Assembly (NCBI RefSeq): GCF_000006565.2
Contig: NC_031468.1
Span: 558,001-622,000, forward strand
DNA: 64,000 nt
Direction of reading: 5' to 3'
Source of the DNA: Toxoplasma gondii ME49
Lineage: Eukaryota; Apicomplexa; Conoidasida; Eucoccidiorida; Sarcocystidae
In this document: positions 13,501 to 24,800 of the stretch, in pieces
Position numbering within the stretch: the stretch's first letter is position 1
Layout of the letters: the number at the start of each line of letters is the position of its first letter
Made by a program: the position numbers and the translations under genes
The notes under the pieces: generated by a model
What the model saw: the letters and a program-made list of their open reading frames with translations, nothing else
What the model was told of the DNA's origin: nothing
The model's database searches: none

Positions 13501-14368
13501 TGTCTCTGGCCCAATAACACACCAATCTCAAGACCCTTCAAATGCATATATATATATATATATAGATATAGATATAGATAGATAGATAGATAAACAGACA
13601 GAAAGGTAGACAGAAAGATAGATAGTTAGGTTAGGTTGAAATTCATGGCAGATATTAAGCTAGGTGCCGACATAGAGAGATAAGGATCTGGCTAGGCGTA
13701 TGTGAACAGTGATAGACTAGATACGGGTACACCTTGAGACACAAACGTGAGTAGACAGACGTGAATGGATACAACTAAATATTGAAAGCTGTAGATATGT
13801 GCAAATACATCTATTTCTTTGTATACGTATACAAATAGAAAGATAGACAGATAGATATACATAGAGAGACAGGTAGGTGGAAGTCGATATATATATATAT
13901 ATATATATATATGGATACATGGAAAGATTTTTATGTTGGCACGGATGCCTTTCTCTGTTGATGGAAGAACTGTTTTGAATTGTCCATCCCAAGTGGCGTT
14001 TTGGTAGATGAACGGTGCCGTCACAGACGCTCGTGTGTGGGGTGAAAGTTGCTTCTCCTCAGAATTGACTCATTTGCATAGGGGCATTAAATGCGTTTTC
14101 TAGAGAAAGAGAGGTGCTTTCGCCTCAGTTTCGAAGGTCTCGTTTTTCTGTTTTTTCTTTGTTTTCTTTGTCCCTTTTTAGGCCGTGCACCGTGTTGATG
14201 ATCAGCCACAGGCTGGAGGAACTACGTTCTCTCTGCGACAGGGTGATTGCTTTTTACTCGTCGCGCGTGGTGGAAATCGGAGTTCCGGATGTTCTGCTTG
14301 ACAATCCGAACTCGTATTTTTCCAAACTTTATCATGCCGGCACCACGGAGGGCCAAGAGCGAGAGTGA
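816..14368 (+). CDS. ABC transporter, ABCC/MRP type (5' partial): end of NBD1, TMD2, NBD2
   Basis: ATP-driven membrane exporter of the full-length ABCC class, as far as the visible half shows. Exons by GT/AG and continuous phase: 816-1211, 2005-3431, 3993-4411, 4958-5079, 5435-5552, 5916-6008, 6610-6796, 7355-7498, 8735-9474, 10579-10888, 11312-11399, 12440-12980, 14182-14368 (about 1,590 residues seen). NBD1 shows [13 protein letters not shown], a Walker B with Asp-Asp ([13 protein letters not shown], the degenerate form usual for ABCC NBD1) and the H-loop LVTHAAFL. A linker of about 450 residues leads to TMD2, which has the family motifs [14 protein letters not shown] and GAATIRAFG plus several hydrophobic helices. 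NBD2 has RTGAGKSS, Q-loop [15 protein letters not shown], signature LSPGQQQLL, Walker [13 protein letters not shown] with the catalytic Glu, and H-loop ISHRLEEL. Low-complexity inserts lie in both NBDs. The start lies before the window. The substrate cannot be told from sequence. Confidence 0.92.
4526..5390. repeat. TA microsatellites in two ABC transporter introns
   Basis: TA/TATG-rich runs at about 4526-4640, 4791-4828, 5201-5237 and 5361-5388 fill the introns on either side of the small exon 4958-5079. They are simple repeats and carry no coding signal. Confidence 0.9.
9521..10556. repeat. TA-repeat-filled 1.1 kb intron just before the NBD2 P-loop exon
   Basis: Runs of TA at about 9521-9551, 9668-9691, 9933-9999 and 10429-10556 occupy the intron 9475-10578. 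The adjoining exon starts only a few residues before the P-loop. A missed exon or a repeat-caused assembly collapse here would explain the short P-loop approach described in the findings. Confidence 0.85.
13545..13912. repeat. TA and GATA microsatellites in the last intron of the ABC transporter
   Basis: A TA run passes into GATATA and GATA units at about 13545-13625, followed by more degenerate GATA-type sequence and a second TA run at about 13887-13912. All lie in the intron 12981-14181. Confidence 0.88.
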
Positions 14369-16926
14369 CTGCCGGGGACTGGTGTTTTCCTTTGAACAGA
14401 AAACCGCATTTTTTTCGCCCACTTTTTCTTCCTCCCCAGGTCTCTTGTCCACCCCAAATGGGTCATCGATCATCCGCCATCTACAGTTATAGATATTGAA
14501 TCATGTATGAATATACACATACACATATATATGTGTATATATATATGTATATTTATATATATGGGGTTGGTGATGGTGGGAGAAGCTTTGCGTGCATACG
14601 GATAGAGATTCCACACATACATTTTAAGCGTATGTGCATCGATGTGTATATCTGAGTAAGTCCATAGATAATTCTCTGTTTCTGCATACGGCTGTTGACA
14701 AGATCAAAGTACCTGAAGAATGTATTAACTTACATTGAGGTCAATTGCCATCGTTGGTGCGCGTTTGGAACGTTGTTGGCAGTTGCCGATTTAGATTCCC
14801 TCGTGTCGTGGCTTCCATTTGTCTTGGTTCCACTTTGGTCGCTGTGTCGCACGACGCATGTATGCGCTTTCGAGGAGACGATTTTTTTTCAGAAAGGTTT
14901 TTTTCAACTGCACAACCGCAACTGAACGCAGACGCATGTATTCAATCATGGAAGCCGGATAAAGCTTAGAACGTGTCTGTGCAGAACTGTTTTCATGCGC
15001 TGGATGCATTCGTCAAACGCTTGCGCCTGTTCTGCGGACGAAGGCTTGTCTCGTGGAATCTGTTTCGATCCCCCGACAGAGAGGAGAGCCCAGGTTGGTC
15101 CCCCCGGCGACATCTCGGCCGCGCCAGCACAGACCTGCGATGCTCGCTCTCTGTGTCTCTCTGATCGGGTACTTGTCGCGCGCTTCTTCCCTCTCAGTGA
15201 AAAGGATCCGCGAACGCGAATCGCAAGCACGGAAGGCTCCGTAGACCGAACGCCTCATTGACCGCATTTCACGCTGGAACGCGCCTTTCTCAGGACCCGG
15301 TGAAAAAGGGTGGGGAACCGTCGAACGGCTTCTGCGTATCTGGTGGGCGCGGTCGATTCATCGAAGGCCGTCTGTAAGAAACTCGAACCAGTGATGTGTG
15401 CTCACGCATCCTCGAAGGTTTTGTCGGTCATCTTGGCGTCGCTCAAGCTGCACAGAAGCGACTCGTAAACAGAACTGAGGAATTCACAGGGACAGCTCGT
15501 GCCAGTCCATCTGGGCCTTGAGTTGACGGGCAGCCAGAGGATTCTGGGAGAGCTGCGACTCTTGAACCTGATGCGTTCAGCGCTCGTGTGTAAAGGAACT
15601 TGAGCCGCGAAGAGGTCTCGACCTCGAGCTCTACTGAGAATGGTAGAAGCCGTGGGGACGCATCCGAGCATGGGAGGCCGCGATGACAAAAAGCGTAGGC
15701 TTTCAATATCTTGAAATGCTAAGGTCTTTCGCATTGGCTAAACCAGGAAACAGTTTCAGCGTTCAATCTGCTGCTTCACGAAAGGCAGTCTCGATCGTCT
15801 TAAAACAACAAGAATCGGATCTTAAGGCTCTCACCCGCAATGGATTTACCATTTTTCGAACAGCATACAGCATACGCATCACTATTCCGCGATATTATAT
15901 GTTCGTCCGTAGAGTGGTGGCTTTCGGCGAGTCGTAACACTAAGCCTAAGGTTCGTTACCGTCGGAAGAAAACTTTATTGTCGATATAATCTGTGCTTGA
16001 ACACCAAGTCTAATCTCGGTAGAAGAAAAGCAAGAAGCGGATTTCAGTTTCCTGCGACACTAACGTACCAGAAATCACATGCTGGCTCTGTTCTGTGAAC
16101 GTATCCTCTGGTGCTATCTCCTGTGAGAGTCTGATGCTTCGCTGCTCTTTCTCTGCTTTTCCTTTCGTGCGAATCTCGAAGAAGCGGAATTGCTCCCCTC
16201 GTACGTCGGTGCTGCGTGGCTCAGAAAACCTCCAGCGTTCTGCTTCGGGTAGAAAGGAACGTTTTGGCAATATTTGTCGCGAACCGAAGTTGTGTCCGAG
16301 GACGAGAGTCATATGCCTTCGGCAGTTGAGATTGCATTTCACGAATCTCTGCCTTTTCAGTCTCACCCTCTACAGGCCTTTGGCCTGACACACCAGCACT
16401 CGCCTGGGTCGCCACAATGTTCCGGTAAAAAAGTGAAAGACGACAGACAGAGTATCAGGGAAATATTCTCACTAACGGTTCTTTTCTGTTGCGTTGTCCC
16501 TGCGAAAAAAGAGCCTCGGAGGAAAGGGATCGCTGGAGGATTTCGTTTTCTCTCTGCGAAGGGAATTGGACCAGAGAAGCAGTAATACCGAAGTATCTCG
16601 TTTTTCTCTTTGCCTGGCGACTCGGGCAGGACACAGAGAAACACAAATAGTACAGGAACTCATTCGTCCTGAACGTGGCCAGTGTAGAGAGAGATATCTT
16701 AATCCTTGTATTCCACCGGTCTCCTCGTTCTTGCAAATGGGGAATGAAACAAGGAAGCCTCACCGCTCAAGATACCAGTTCCGCTACTTTCACACGACTG
16801 TCGCCTCAACCGGGACGGGCACCGACGTCTGCCACACCGCTCCTTTTCACAGTTCGTGGCTGAGAGTGTCTGTGTATAGACAGTTAATCTGTCACAAGAA
16901 TTCATCGTAAAATATAAGTGCATGCA

Positions 16927-16933
16927 CATATAC

Positions 16934-16978
<45 letters not shown>

Positions 16979-17103
16979 TATCTGTACGTGCATAAAAACA
17001 AATTGGACATCTGCATTAAATACCATATATTTGCCTGCAGTTGTTGAAGCTGAAATTTATATATATATATATATATATATATAGATATATATATATATAT
17101 ATG
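16927..17103. repeat. Two TA microsatellites
   Basis: TA runs at about 16927-16976 and 17056-17103 are separated by unique sequence. Neither adjoins a coding exon. Confidence 0.9.
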
Positions 17104-17275
17104 AGATAGATGCACAAGCGGGATTACATGTGTACATATATGCATATGCGTATTTATCGATCAATATGGATTGACGGAGACACTCAAGTCTAAGTGATCG
17201 TGTATAGATGCATGCAGTGAGTGCAGGCAAAACAGCCACGAAATAGACGGCGGCGCTGTGATAATGAAACCCAAG

Positions 17276-17376
17276 AAGTACATGGTTTTCTGTAAGGCTG
17301 GAAAGTACATGGTTTTCTGTGAGGCTGGAAAGTACATGGTATTCTGTAATGCTGGATACTAAATGGTTCTCTGACG
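17276..17376. repeat. 27-bp tandem repeat, three copies plus a degenerate partial
   Basis: The unit starts AAGTACATGGT and ends GGCTGGA. Copies sit at 17276-17302, 17303-17329 and 17330-17356, differing at only a few positions, and are followed by a decayed partial copy to about 17376. The period is a multiple of three, so minus-strand frames stay open through it, but no gene context supports translation. Confidence 0.9.
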
Positions 17377-18185
17377 ATGTGAGACTCTTTCGGGAGAAGA
17401 GGGAGAAGTGACGGAGAAACAACAGAATCTCTTTCTCCCCTTCGACTCAGAAAGACGGCCAGAAGACACAAACGAAGCACAGAGAAAAAGAGAAAGAGAA
17501 CGAGAGACGGGAGAAAGATGGAGAGACGGACAAGAAAGAGGAACCCAAGGCAGGAGAGAGACGAAAGTAGAAACCTGGATGGTACGTCGGCCACAGTGTG
17601 AGACACTTCGACCGAAACGATGATTGTTTACATAAAAACACAGATTGTCTTCACTGCATGTTTTTATAAAATATCCGTATAGCCTCGACTGCACCACGGA
17701 AGGCGACTCCCCGTTTTCGCGGGCACAACGCGGAGCCTCCCCCAAGGACATTGAGAGGACGTTTGTAAAATACATACAGAGAGAGCGCATGCGTCGCACT
17801 CTTGGTCGCGAAACCGCGTCGCCAGAGCGAAGCAGCTGAATGCATGCAGGGCCTCTCACACTAGCGTGGAAGCCGAGACAATCGAGTTCTCAGATGGATT
17901 TCGATCCTGCCAGAGTGTACGTCAGAAGCAAGTTAAACTGTACAAGCCACTGGCTGTCCGCGTTTTATCGAAACTCAAAAGAACGGCAGCGGAGTGCAGA
18001 GTCTTCTCTCTACAGGACGTTCAGTGAACCTCCACCGGAAGAGTAGGCGCATCTCACAGACACCCTACAGAAAGTCAAAACGGCCTTCCCCTCTGTGTGG
18101 CGAAGGCTCCTCTCGATAAAGTCTCTCGTCTTCATCGGCGATTTCGCACGTCAACTTTTTCCGACTTCCCCTCGACAGCGTTTCT

Positions 18186-18204
18186 CCCCCCCCCCCCCCC
18201 CCCC
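18186..18204. repeat. Homopolymer of 19 C
   Basis: An uninterrupted poly-C run lies about 640 bases beyond the inositol kinase stop codon. Its length may be a sequencing estimate. Confidence 0.85.
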
Positions 18205-18843
18205 GTGGCTGTTTGCATTTACAGAATGCATGTCTGGAATTCCCTCCCTGTCTCCTTCCTCTCCGTTCCAGAAAAAACCTCTTCCTTCATCCTCTGCCCT
18301 CTTCTCACTCTATCCCTCGCCCCGCGTCTGGTCTGGCGGCAGCTTTATGAGGCCTGTCGCCTAAAAGCGAATTCTCTGCACACGGGGATCCGAGATGCTC
18401 TACGTGAGAGATCTTCTCTTGGTGCATGTCTTCCCTGCAAAAGTCCATTTCTTGTTTCCTCTCTCGCTTTGCCTGAACTGCATGCATCGTGGCGTCCGAT
18501 CCCCAGAGCAGAAGGAGCCTCGCGCCGAAACCCAGACAATCTGCCTGTGACCTCATCGCTGCATGCGCCTCTTCCTCGCTGAGTTCACCCTGAGCTCTTG
18601 TCCCGCATTGCCCTTCAAACGTCGTCGACGTCGACTCCTTTCTCTAGCGTGAGAGCATGCGACAGGGTACAGAAACCGTTACGAGACTCTTGAGACGGCC
18701 GTCGCCAAGCGCGCCATGCTTCACAGAGAGAGCACGTTACATGGAAGAGAAATGAAAGGAAGACTCTTGGAACGGATATTCCTCCTCGCGAAATCTGTTT
18801 CAAGTTCCGCCTTCGCCATCTCTGTCTGCCCGTTTACTGTGTG

Positions 18844-21800
18844 CTACACATCGTAGACGCCTGCCTCCCGTTTGTCGTCCGCCTCTGTCGAGGAAGGAAG
18901 GCCCACCCCACACGAAAGCCCTTGGCTGTCTCCTGGATCCGCCCAGACCTGCTCGCGCGCTGCATTCACTGCCGTCTCCTGTCGCACGCCGAGTCCGAAT
19001 CCCAAGCCAACTCTAAGCGAGTCGACTCCCAGGGCCAGAGCCGGCCACCCCACAGAGGCGACAGCTGCGTCTCTCTCAGAGGGCTGAGTGCTCGTTTCCA
19101 AACGAGGAACTCTCGACGCGCAGCTTCCCCCAACCCCTCCGCCTTGGTCCGTTTTCCTGATCTCTGTGGACTTCTCCGATCTCAGTGCCTCGTCTGGCTC
19201 CTTCTCTCCATCTCTCCAACTGGTCCTTGAAAGGTTGGCGCAACAAGACGCTGGTCTGGGAGCTTCGGCCGCGGCCTGCGAAGCCACGGGCGTTCCACGC
19301 TCCCTCGGCTCGACTTGCTTGTCTCCGCTTGCCTTTCCTGTCTCGCTCGCGCGAACGGTCTCTGCGAACAGTCGCGAGGCGCCCCCATGCGTTTCCGGAG
19401 ACGTCGGAGTTGCAGCTGCAAGAGGCGAAAGCCAATAGGAGAGTCCGGGCTCCGCAGGAAAGCGAGGGTCGAAGGCGACGGCGAATGGGTCCGCAGGGAC
19501 GGCTGCCGAGGACAAAAGGACCTCATGGGGGAAAGAGGAGACAGAGTGTCTCCGTGGAACAGGGGGCAGCGACCCCACCAGAGGCTGGCGATAAGCCTTC
19601 ACACGCGCAGCCTCGCGGCCTCGCAGTCTCCCGTGCTGTCTCCGGGCGCCGTCCCGCCGTCGCCTCCTCACGCGTCTGCTCAACCTGACCCCGCAGTCGC
19701 CGGCGTCGCCGGGGCCTCCAGGCCGCGGATCCGTGGAGTCCTGAGCTCCGTGAGCTCCCTGGGGCAGGAACCGGAAGGTGAAATTCGGAGGCTTTTTGTC
19801 GCCCGAGGTGGCGCCTGTAGCGGTGTTCTCAGCGAACTCGAAAAGCGGAAAAGGCGAAGAAGAGAGGGCAGGAGAGAGCTGCTCGCGAGCCGCTGAGTCA
19901 CCTGCTCGACTCATGTCGACAGCTGTCTCTTCGCCTGAGTGCCGTGAACGGGCGGAGCCTTCGGGGAACGCGAACGAAGGAACGGGGAGGAACAGAGGAT
20001 ACTCGTGCGGCCCTGCATGCGCCTGAGGCACGGACGGCGGAGAGACCGAGAACGCGATGGGACGTTGAGTTCCAAGACCCGCGAACGCAGTCGGAGAGAA
20101 CAAACGACGAAGAGGCAAGAGTGTCAAGTGGCGGCGAGCCGAGGAGAGAAATGGCGCGACTCTCGAACAGAAAAAACCAGGCGCATGCACCCCGTGACTT
20201 GGACTCGAGGGTCGCAGCCAAGGCGTTGAGGTGTACATCCACCAGCGCGAGGGCGAGGATACGAGTCGGGGATCTACGGCGAAGCGACGGGTCTCAAAGG
20301 ATGGCTCGTTCCTCCCGCGCGACGCTGTTTCTCGGCCGTCACAGCGCGTCTCCTCCCAGGAGTTCTGTCCGTGGCTCCGCTCTCCTGGCACCTTGTTCTC
20401 TCCTTCGGTTCGCGTTCCTCCTTCAGACTCTCCCCTCCTCCCCGGCTCCTCTCGGCTTGCGTCCGCCCGTCTCCGCAACCTGGCCTGTTCGCGCCCAAGG
20501 CGACCGCGATCCCCGCGCGAGTCCGATGAAGCACCAGGGCCCCCTCGTTTCTCTCGCCTTTCCCCTCGACAAGCGCGACGCGGTTCTTTGCCCCCCGAAT
20601 CCCTCGACTCCTGCAAACTCCCTTCTTCCCCTCTGTCTTTCTCCTCAGCGAGAGGCGTTCGCTGGCCCAGCTGCCTCTCTTTCAAACCGTCGTGTCGCCC
20701 ATCGCCCTCGGCGCGCTGCGGGTCCTCCCCCCGCGACTCCGGCCCTCTCGATCGCCCCGCGGGTGCGGCGCGTCCCTGTCCCTCTGCTTCTCGATCCTCA
20801 TCCTGTTCGTCCGATACGCGTGCGAGCGGCGTCTCTTCACTGCTGCCGAGAGAACTCTGTCGCGAGAGTTCAGAACTGTCCCCGCGCCTGCACCGCGCCT
20901 CGCCCCTCTGTCGGCGGCCGCGTCTCTGGCCTGCGTCGGCCGCCGCGGGTCTCCTCGACGGCCCGGGCCTCTGAAGTCGTCTGAAGCCTCCAAACCCCCC
21001 ACTCAGGTCGCTACCGGAAGGCAGGCGTCGCTCGTCCTCGCTGTCGCTACTCGACACAAAAGCGCGCAGACTGCGCCCCTGGCGATGGCGCGTCTTTTGC
21101 GCTGTACATACACCCGACGCGGCGTACGTGCACCTGGTCTTCTGCGCGACGGGCGCAGCCTTGCCGTGGGCCTTCGCAACGTCGTCGCCAGCGTCGTAGC
21201 CGGTGTCGTCATGGGAGGCAGCGGCTCGCGGGAAGAGGGCCTCGTCTTCGTCTCCCGAGGAGAAGGAAGACGAGAACTCGGCATCTGTCGCGCCTCTCTG
21301 CTGGTCTCTTCGCCGGTCCCCCTCAGACCCCGGCGAGGAGAAGGCGCCTGCCTCCCCGGCCGTCGTCTCCACAGCCACCTCGGCGGCGCCCGCGAGATCT
21401 TCCTCCCGCGCCTCCCTGGCGTCGAGGAATCCGTCTTCGTCGCTCTCAGAGTCGCTGTCGAAGTCCGAAGACTCCGACAATTCTGAGTCAGTGAGATAGC
21501 CGAGAAAAGACTGCAGCCAGTGTCGGTGGTGCGCCTTCACCGCGTAGAGAACTGCGGGGAAACCCATCCAGTCGCAGAAGGACACCGAAGCCGGGTGCCC
21601 GTCGTTCAGTCGCCGCAGATTTGGAGCTGACAGCGACCGCCTGCAGGGAAGGTGAAGCAAGGAACAGCGGAACAGGGAGGAACCGCGATATAACGCAGAT
21701 ACGGAGGTACGTGTGAAAACGCTTTGACTCGGAAAGAAAAGGGAACACCCGCGAATGCGCAACTCGATAAACTTCGACCTGATGGCGCAGAAATAGTTGC

Positions 21801-24800
21801 CAGGGTTCAGGTGTACATACACCCCGGCGAAAGGTGGGTGACAGAGAGGAGGACTGCCAACTAAGTTCCTAGGAACAGCAGTTCGTCTTCCAGGGAAAGG
21901 TGTGTAAGGCCCGAAGGGAGACACAGATTCCTGGACTTTTTCATGTTTTTTTCTCGACCCTTCGACCGATGCCGAGTGTGAACAAGACCCGTCTTCTCCC
22001 GAGTCACGCGTCGAACACTGTCTGTCTACGATTGGAGAGAAGCACCACAAGGACGGCTGGTTCCCGATGGAGACAGCCGAGGCGCAGTCAAGCGGAACGA
22101 AGACACGGGCACCGGGAGAGAACGGTTGAGTGACGTGGAGGAGCAGGAAGCATGCCTCGACAAGTGGGCGGCAAAACCTTTTTTTACAGCACAATCGGGA
22201 ACCTCACAGTCTCGATTTCAAGACCAGCCCACTCGCTGACATCTCCCTGCGAGAGCGAGGCGGCAAAGTAGGTCCTCGCTGACCAAATGGGTTCCACGGA
22301 AGACCTGGAGTTCTCAAAGACCAGTCTTGTCTACACGCATGAAGGCAGCGCCGCGAAGACTCACCTAAAGAAGGCAGTGGGGACGAAGGGACATTCGTCG
22401 TTCCTCGTTTCGCGAGACGAAGCGTCGCCCTCGCCAAGCGCATGCAGCCCCACTGGGAGCTCCGGATGCAGTTCTGAGGAAGGGAGACGCCGGGAGAGAG
22501 CGACGCCCACGGGCGCCGCGGTGAGGGGCGAAGAGGCGGGACAAGTGGCGAGCGGGGCCGAGAGGAAGAAAGGCGGAAGCGACGGAGAGAGAGAAGGCGA
22601 GAGCGCGGGAGAAAGTGTAGCAGGCACAAGAGGAAACGCGACCTGACGCGGTGAGTTCGACTCGTGAGACGGCCCTCCACGAACGGGCACTGAGGGGGAT
22701 AAACGCGGAGATTCGCGACGCTGACTCTCCAGTTCCTTCTTCTCTTCATGAAGGCGCCTGTCGTCTCGTCGCCTTACGGCCTCGTGTTCCTTCGTCTCTT
22801 TCCCGTCTCCGAAGACGACTTCCTTCCCTCTTCTTCCTCTTCGCAAGTCTTCTCTGTCTTTTTTATCTTCGTTTTCTTCTCTTCCTTTGTCTTCTCTTCC
22901 CGCGCTTTCTCCTCGTTCTACTTGTCTCCGTATTTCGGTCTCGGGAGTAACCAGGCGTGAGGCGGAGGGTCTGTCTCTTTGCTCTCCTTGGTCTTTTACG
23001 GGAGTGCATGCAGCTGCGTTCTGCAGAGTGTCCCCGGCGCTGCTCGCCTGGGCCCTTTCGTGATAGGAGACTTGGCTGTCGACTCCTTTCGCCTCGGTTT
23101 CTGCCCTCAATTGGAACTGTGGACTTCTCTCTGATTCAACCTCTCTGGCTTCGCCCTCGTCACCCTTAATGTCGACAGACTCGCTCCCGTTCTCGACCTT
23201 CTCTCCGAGACGGAGGCTTCCCGCGTCACCGTTATCGTGCACCGCACTTCCGAAAGCCTCAGTCTGAGTGGATGCAGTTCTTGTCTCCTTTTCTCTTCCT
23301 TCCTGAAGTGTCTCTTTGTCCCCGAAAAGCGTCGCTCCATTCGCCCCTCTGGCAACCTTTGTAAGTCCCTCTCCACTTTTTCCCTCGCACGCTTGTTTCC
23401 TCTCCTTGGAGTTCCGCTCCAGCGCTTGGTCATCAATCCCTGTTTCCTCTCTCTCCGTCACGCGCGCCACCAGTCCTTCTTCCCTGCTCGGTAGCCCTGC
23501 TCGTGTCTCCATTTGTTGTCTCCGAGCCCCGTCTCCGACTGTGCGTCTCTCTTCTCTTTCGTCTCCCTCTCTTCTGTTCTCCCCTGCAGTGTTCGGTGTC
23601 CCTTTTACGTGTCTCTTCTCACCCGCATCGTCGCTCGCATTCTGATCTTCTTTTCGGTCTCCGTCACGAGTTTTTTTCTCCTTTGCCTCTCCCACATAGT
23701 CGCCTGAATTCCTGGATTTCCACGCATCCTTGTCCCTCCGGCTGTCCTCCGCCGAAGCCGCAGTCGCCCCTTCTCCCTGCCTGCCTGGCGTCCCCCACCG
23801 CTCGCGGGCCTCCGGCGACCGGTCTCGTTCTTCTGTGATCTTCTCTCGCATTCTTTCTTCCTTCTTGAGAAGTATGTGTGTCTCTTCTCGCCCCGCGTCT
23901 CCATGTACAAGCTCGTCTCTCGCTTCTGGCTGTCTCTCTCCTTCTGCGTCTGTTGAAGAAGCCTCCCGCCCACCCTTCGACGCACCGGTGTCTCCTCGAG
24001 GGGACAGAGGCCTCCCGTCCTCGGCATGTCGCTCCAAAAGGGAGAAGAGCCTGCGTCCGCACAGGGCGAACGGCGACACCCTCCCGGAGAACGATGGAGA
24101 CACCGGAGACAGGTGCGAGACGGACGAAGCAGGAGCCTCGCCCTCCCCCACAAGGGCAGACACAGGCGCCGCCGCGTCTCTGCGTTCCACAGGCGCATGC
24201 ACGGCGCCAGGTGAAAAAGCCAGCGGGGGCGCGACAGAAGAAGAGACAGAAACTGCTGCAAATGAGGGATGACCGGGAGCAAAAGTAGAGGAAACAGAGG
24301 CAGAGCAAGAAGCAGCCGAGGAAGACGACGAAGAGGAAGGAGAGGAAGAAGAAGTAGCACATTCAGCCTTGGAAGGAGACGGACAGGAGGCGGCGACAGA
24401 CATCGAAGAAGATGCTTCTGGAAGACACACGAAACTGTCAGCGTCGCCGACGCCAAACGCATCACTCGAGGAAAGGCGAACCGCGGCCAAGTGATCAGAT
24501 CCGACCAGGTGTCCAGACACCGCATCCCTCCCCGACGTCTCTGAGGCGGAGGAGCCGCGTCTTAGCGAAAGTGACATCTTGGCTGGAGGCCCTGCAAGGC
24601 GCGCATGCAGTGGACTGACCCCTGGCGACTTCGGTCCCTCGTCATCTTCCGCTGGAGCCGCGGGCACCGGAAGTTCTGACGCCTTTCCCCCCCACGGATC
24701 GGCGTGCATTTCCCCGACTGAACGATCAGGATTTTGCCCCTCCCTCTCGGCGCTGTCCACGCCGGTTTCGGTGTCTTCTTGCAGTGTCTCCTCGTGCGTC

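Larger units (their letters stand above)
14369..18843. other. 4.5 kb convergent intergenic region with no recognisable gene
   Basis: This lies between the 3' ends of the ABC transporter and the inositol kinase, so it should hold both 3' UTRs and polyadenylation sites. I examined the frames on both strands and found no open frame with family motifs or believable codon runs. It holds TA repeats (14511-14562, 16927-16976, 17056-17103), a 27-bp tandem repeat (17276-17356) and a run of 19 C (18186-18204). Confidence 0.6.

Noticed and set aside
19944..20984. Long + strand frames (up to 346 codons) opposite the inositol kinase extension
   Set aside because: They are antisense shadows of GC-rich charged coding sequence. 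The minus frame is continuous for over 900 codons and in phase with the kinase.
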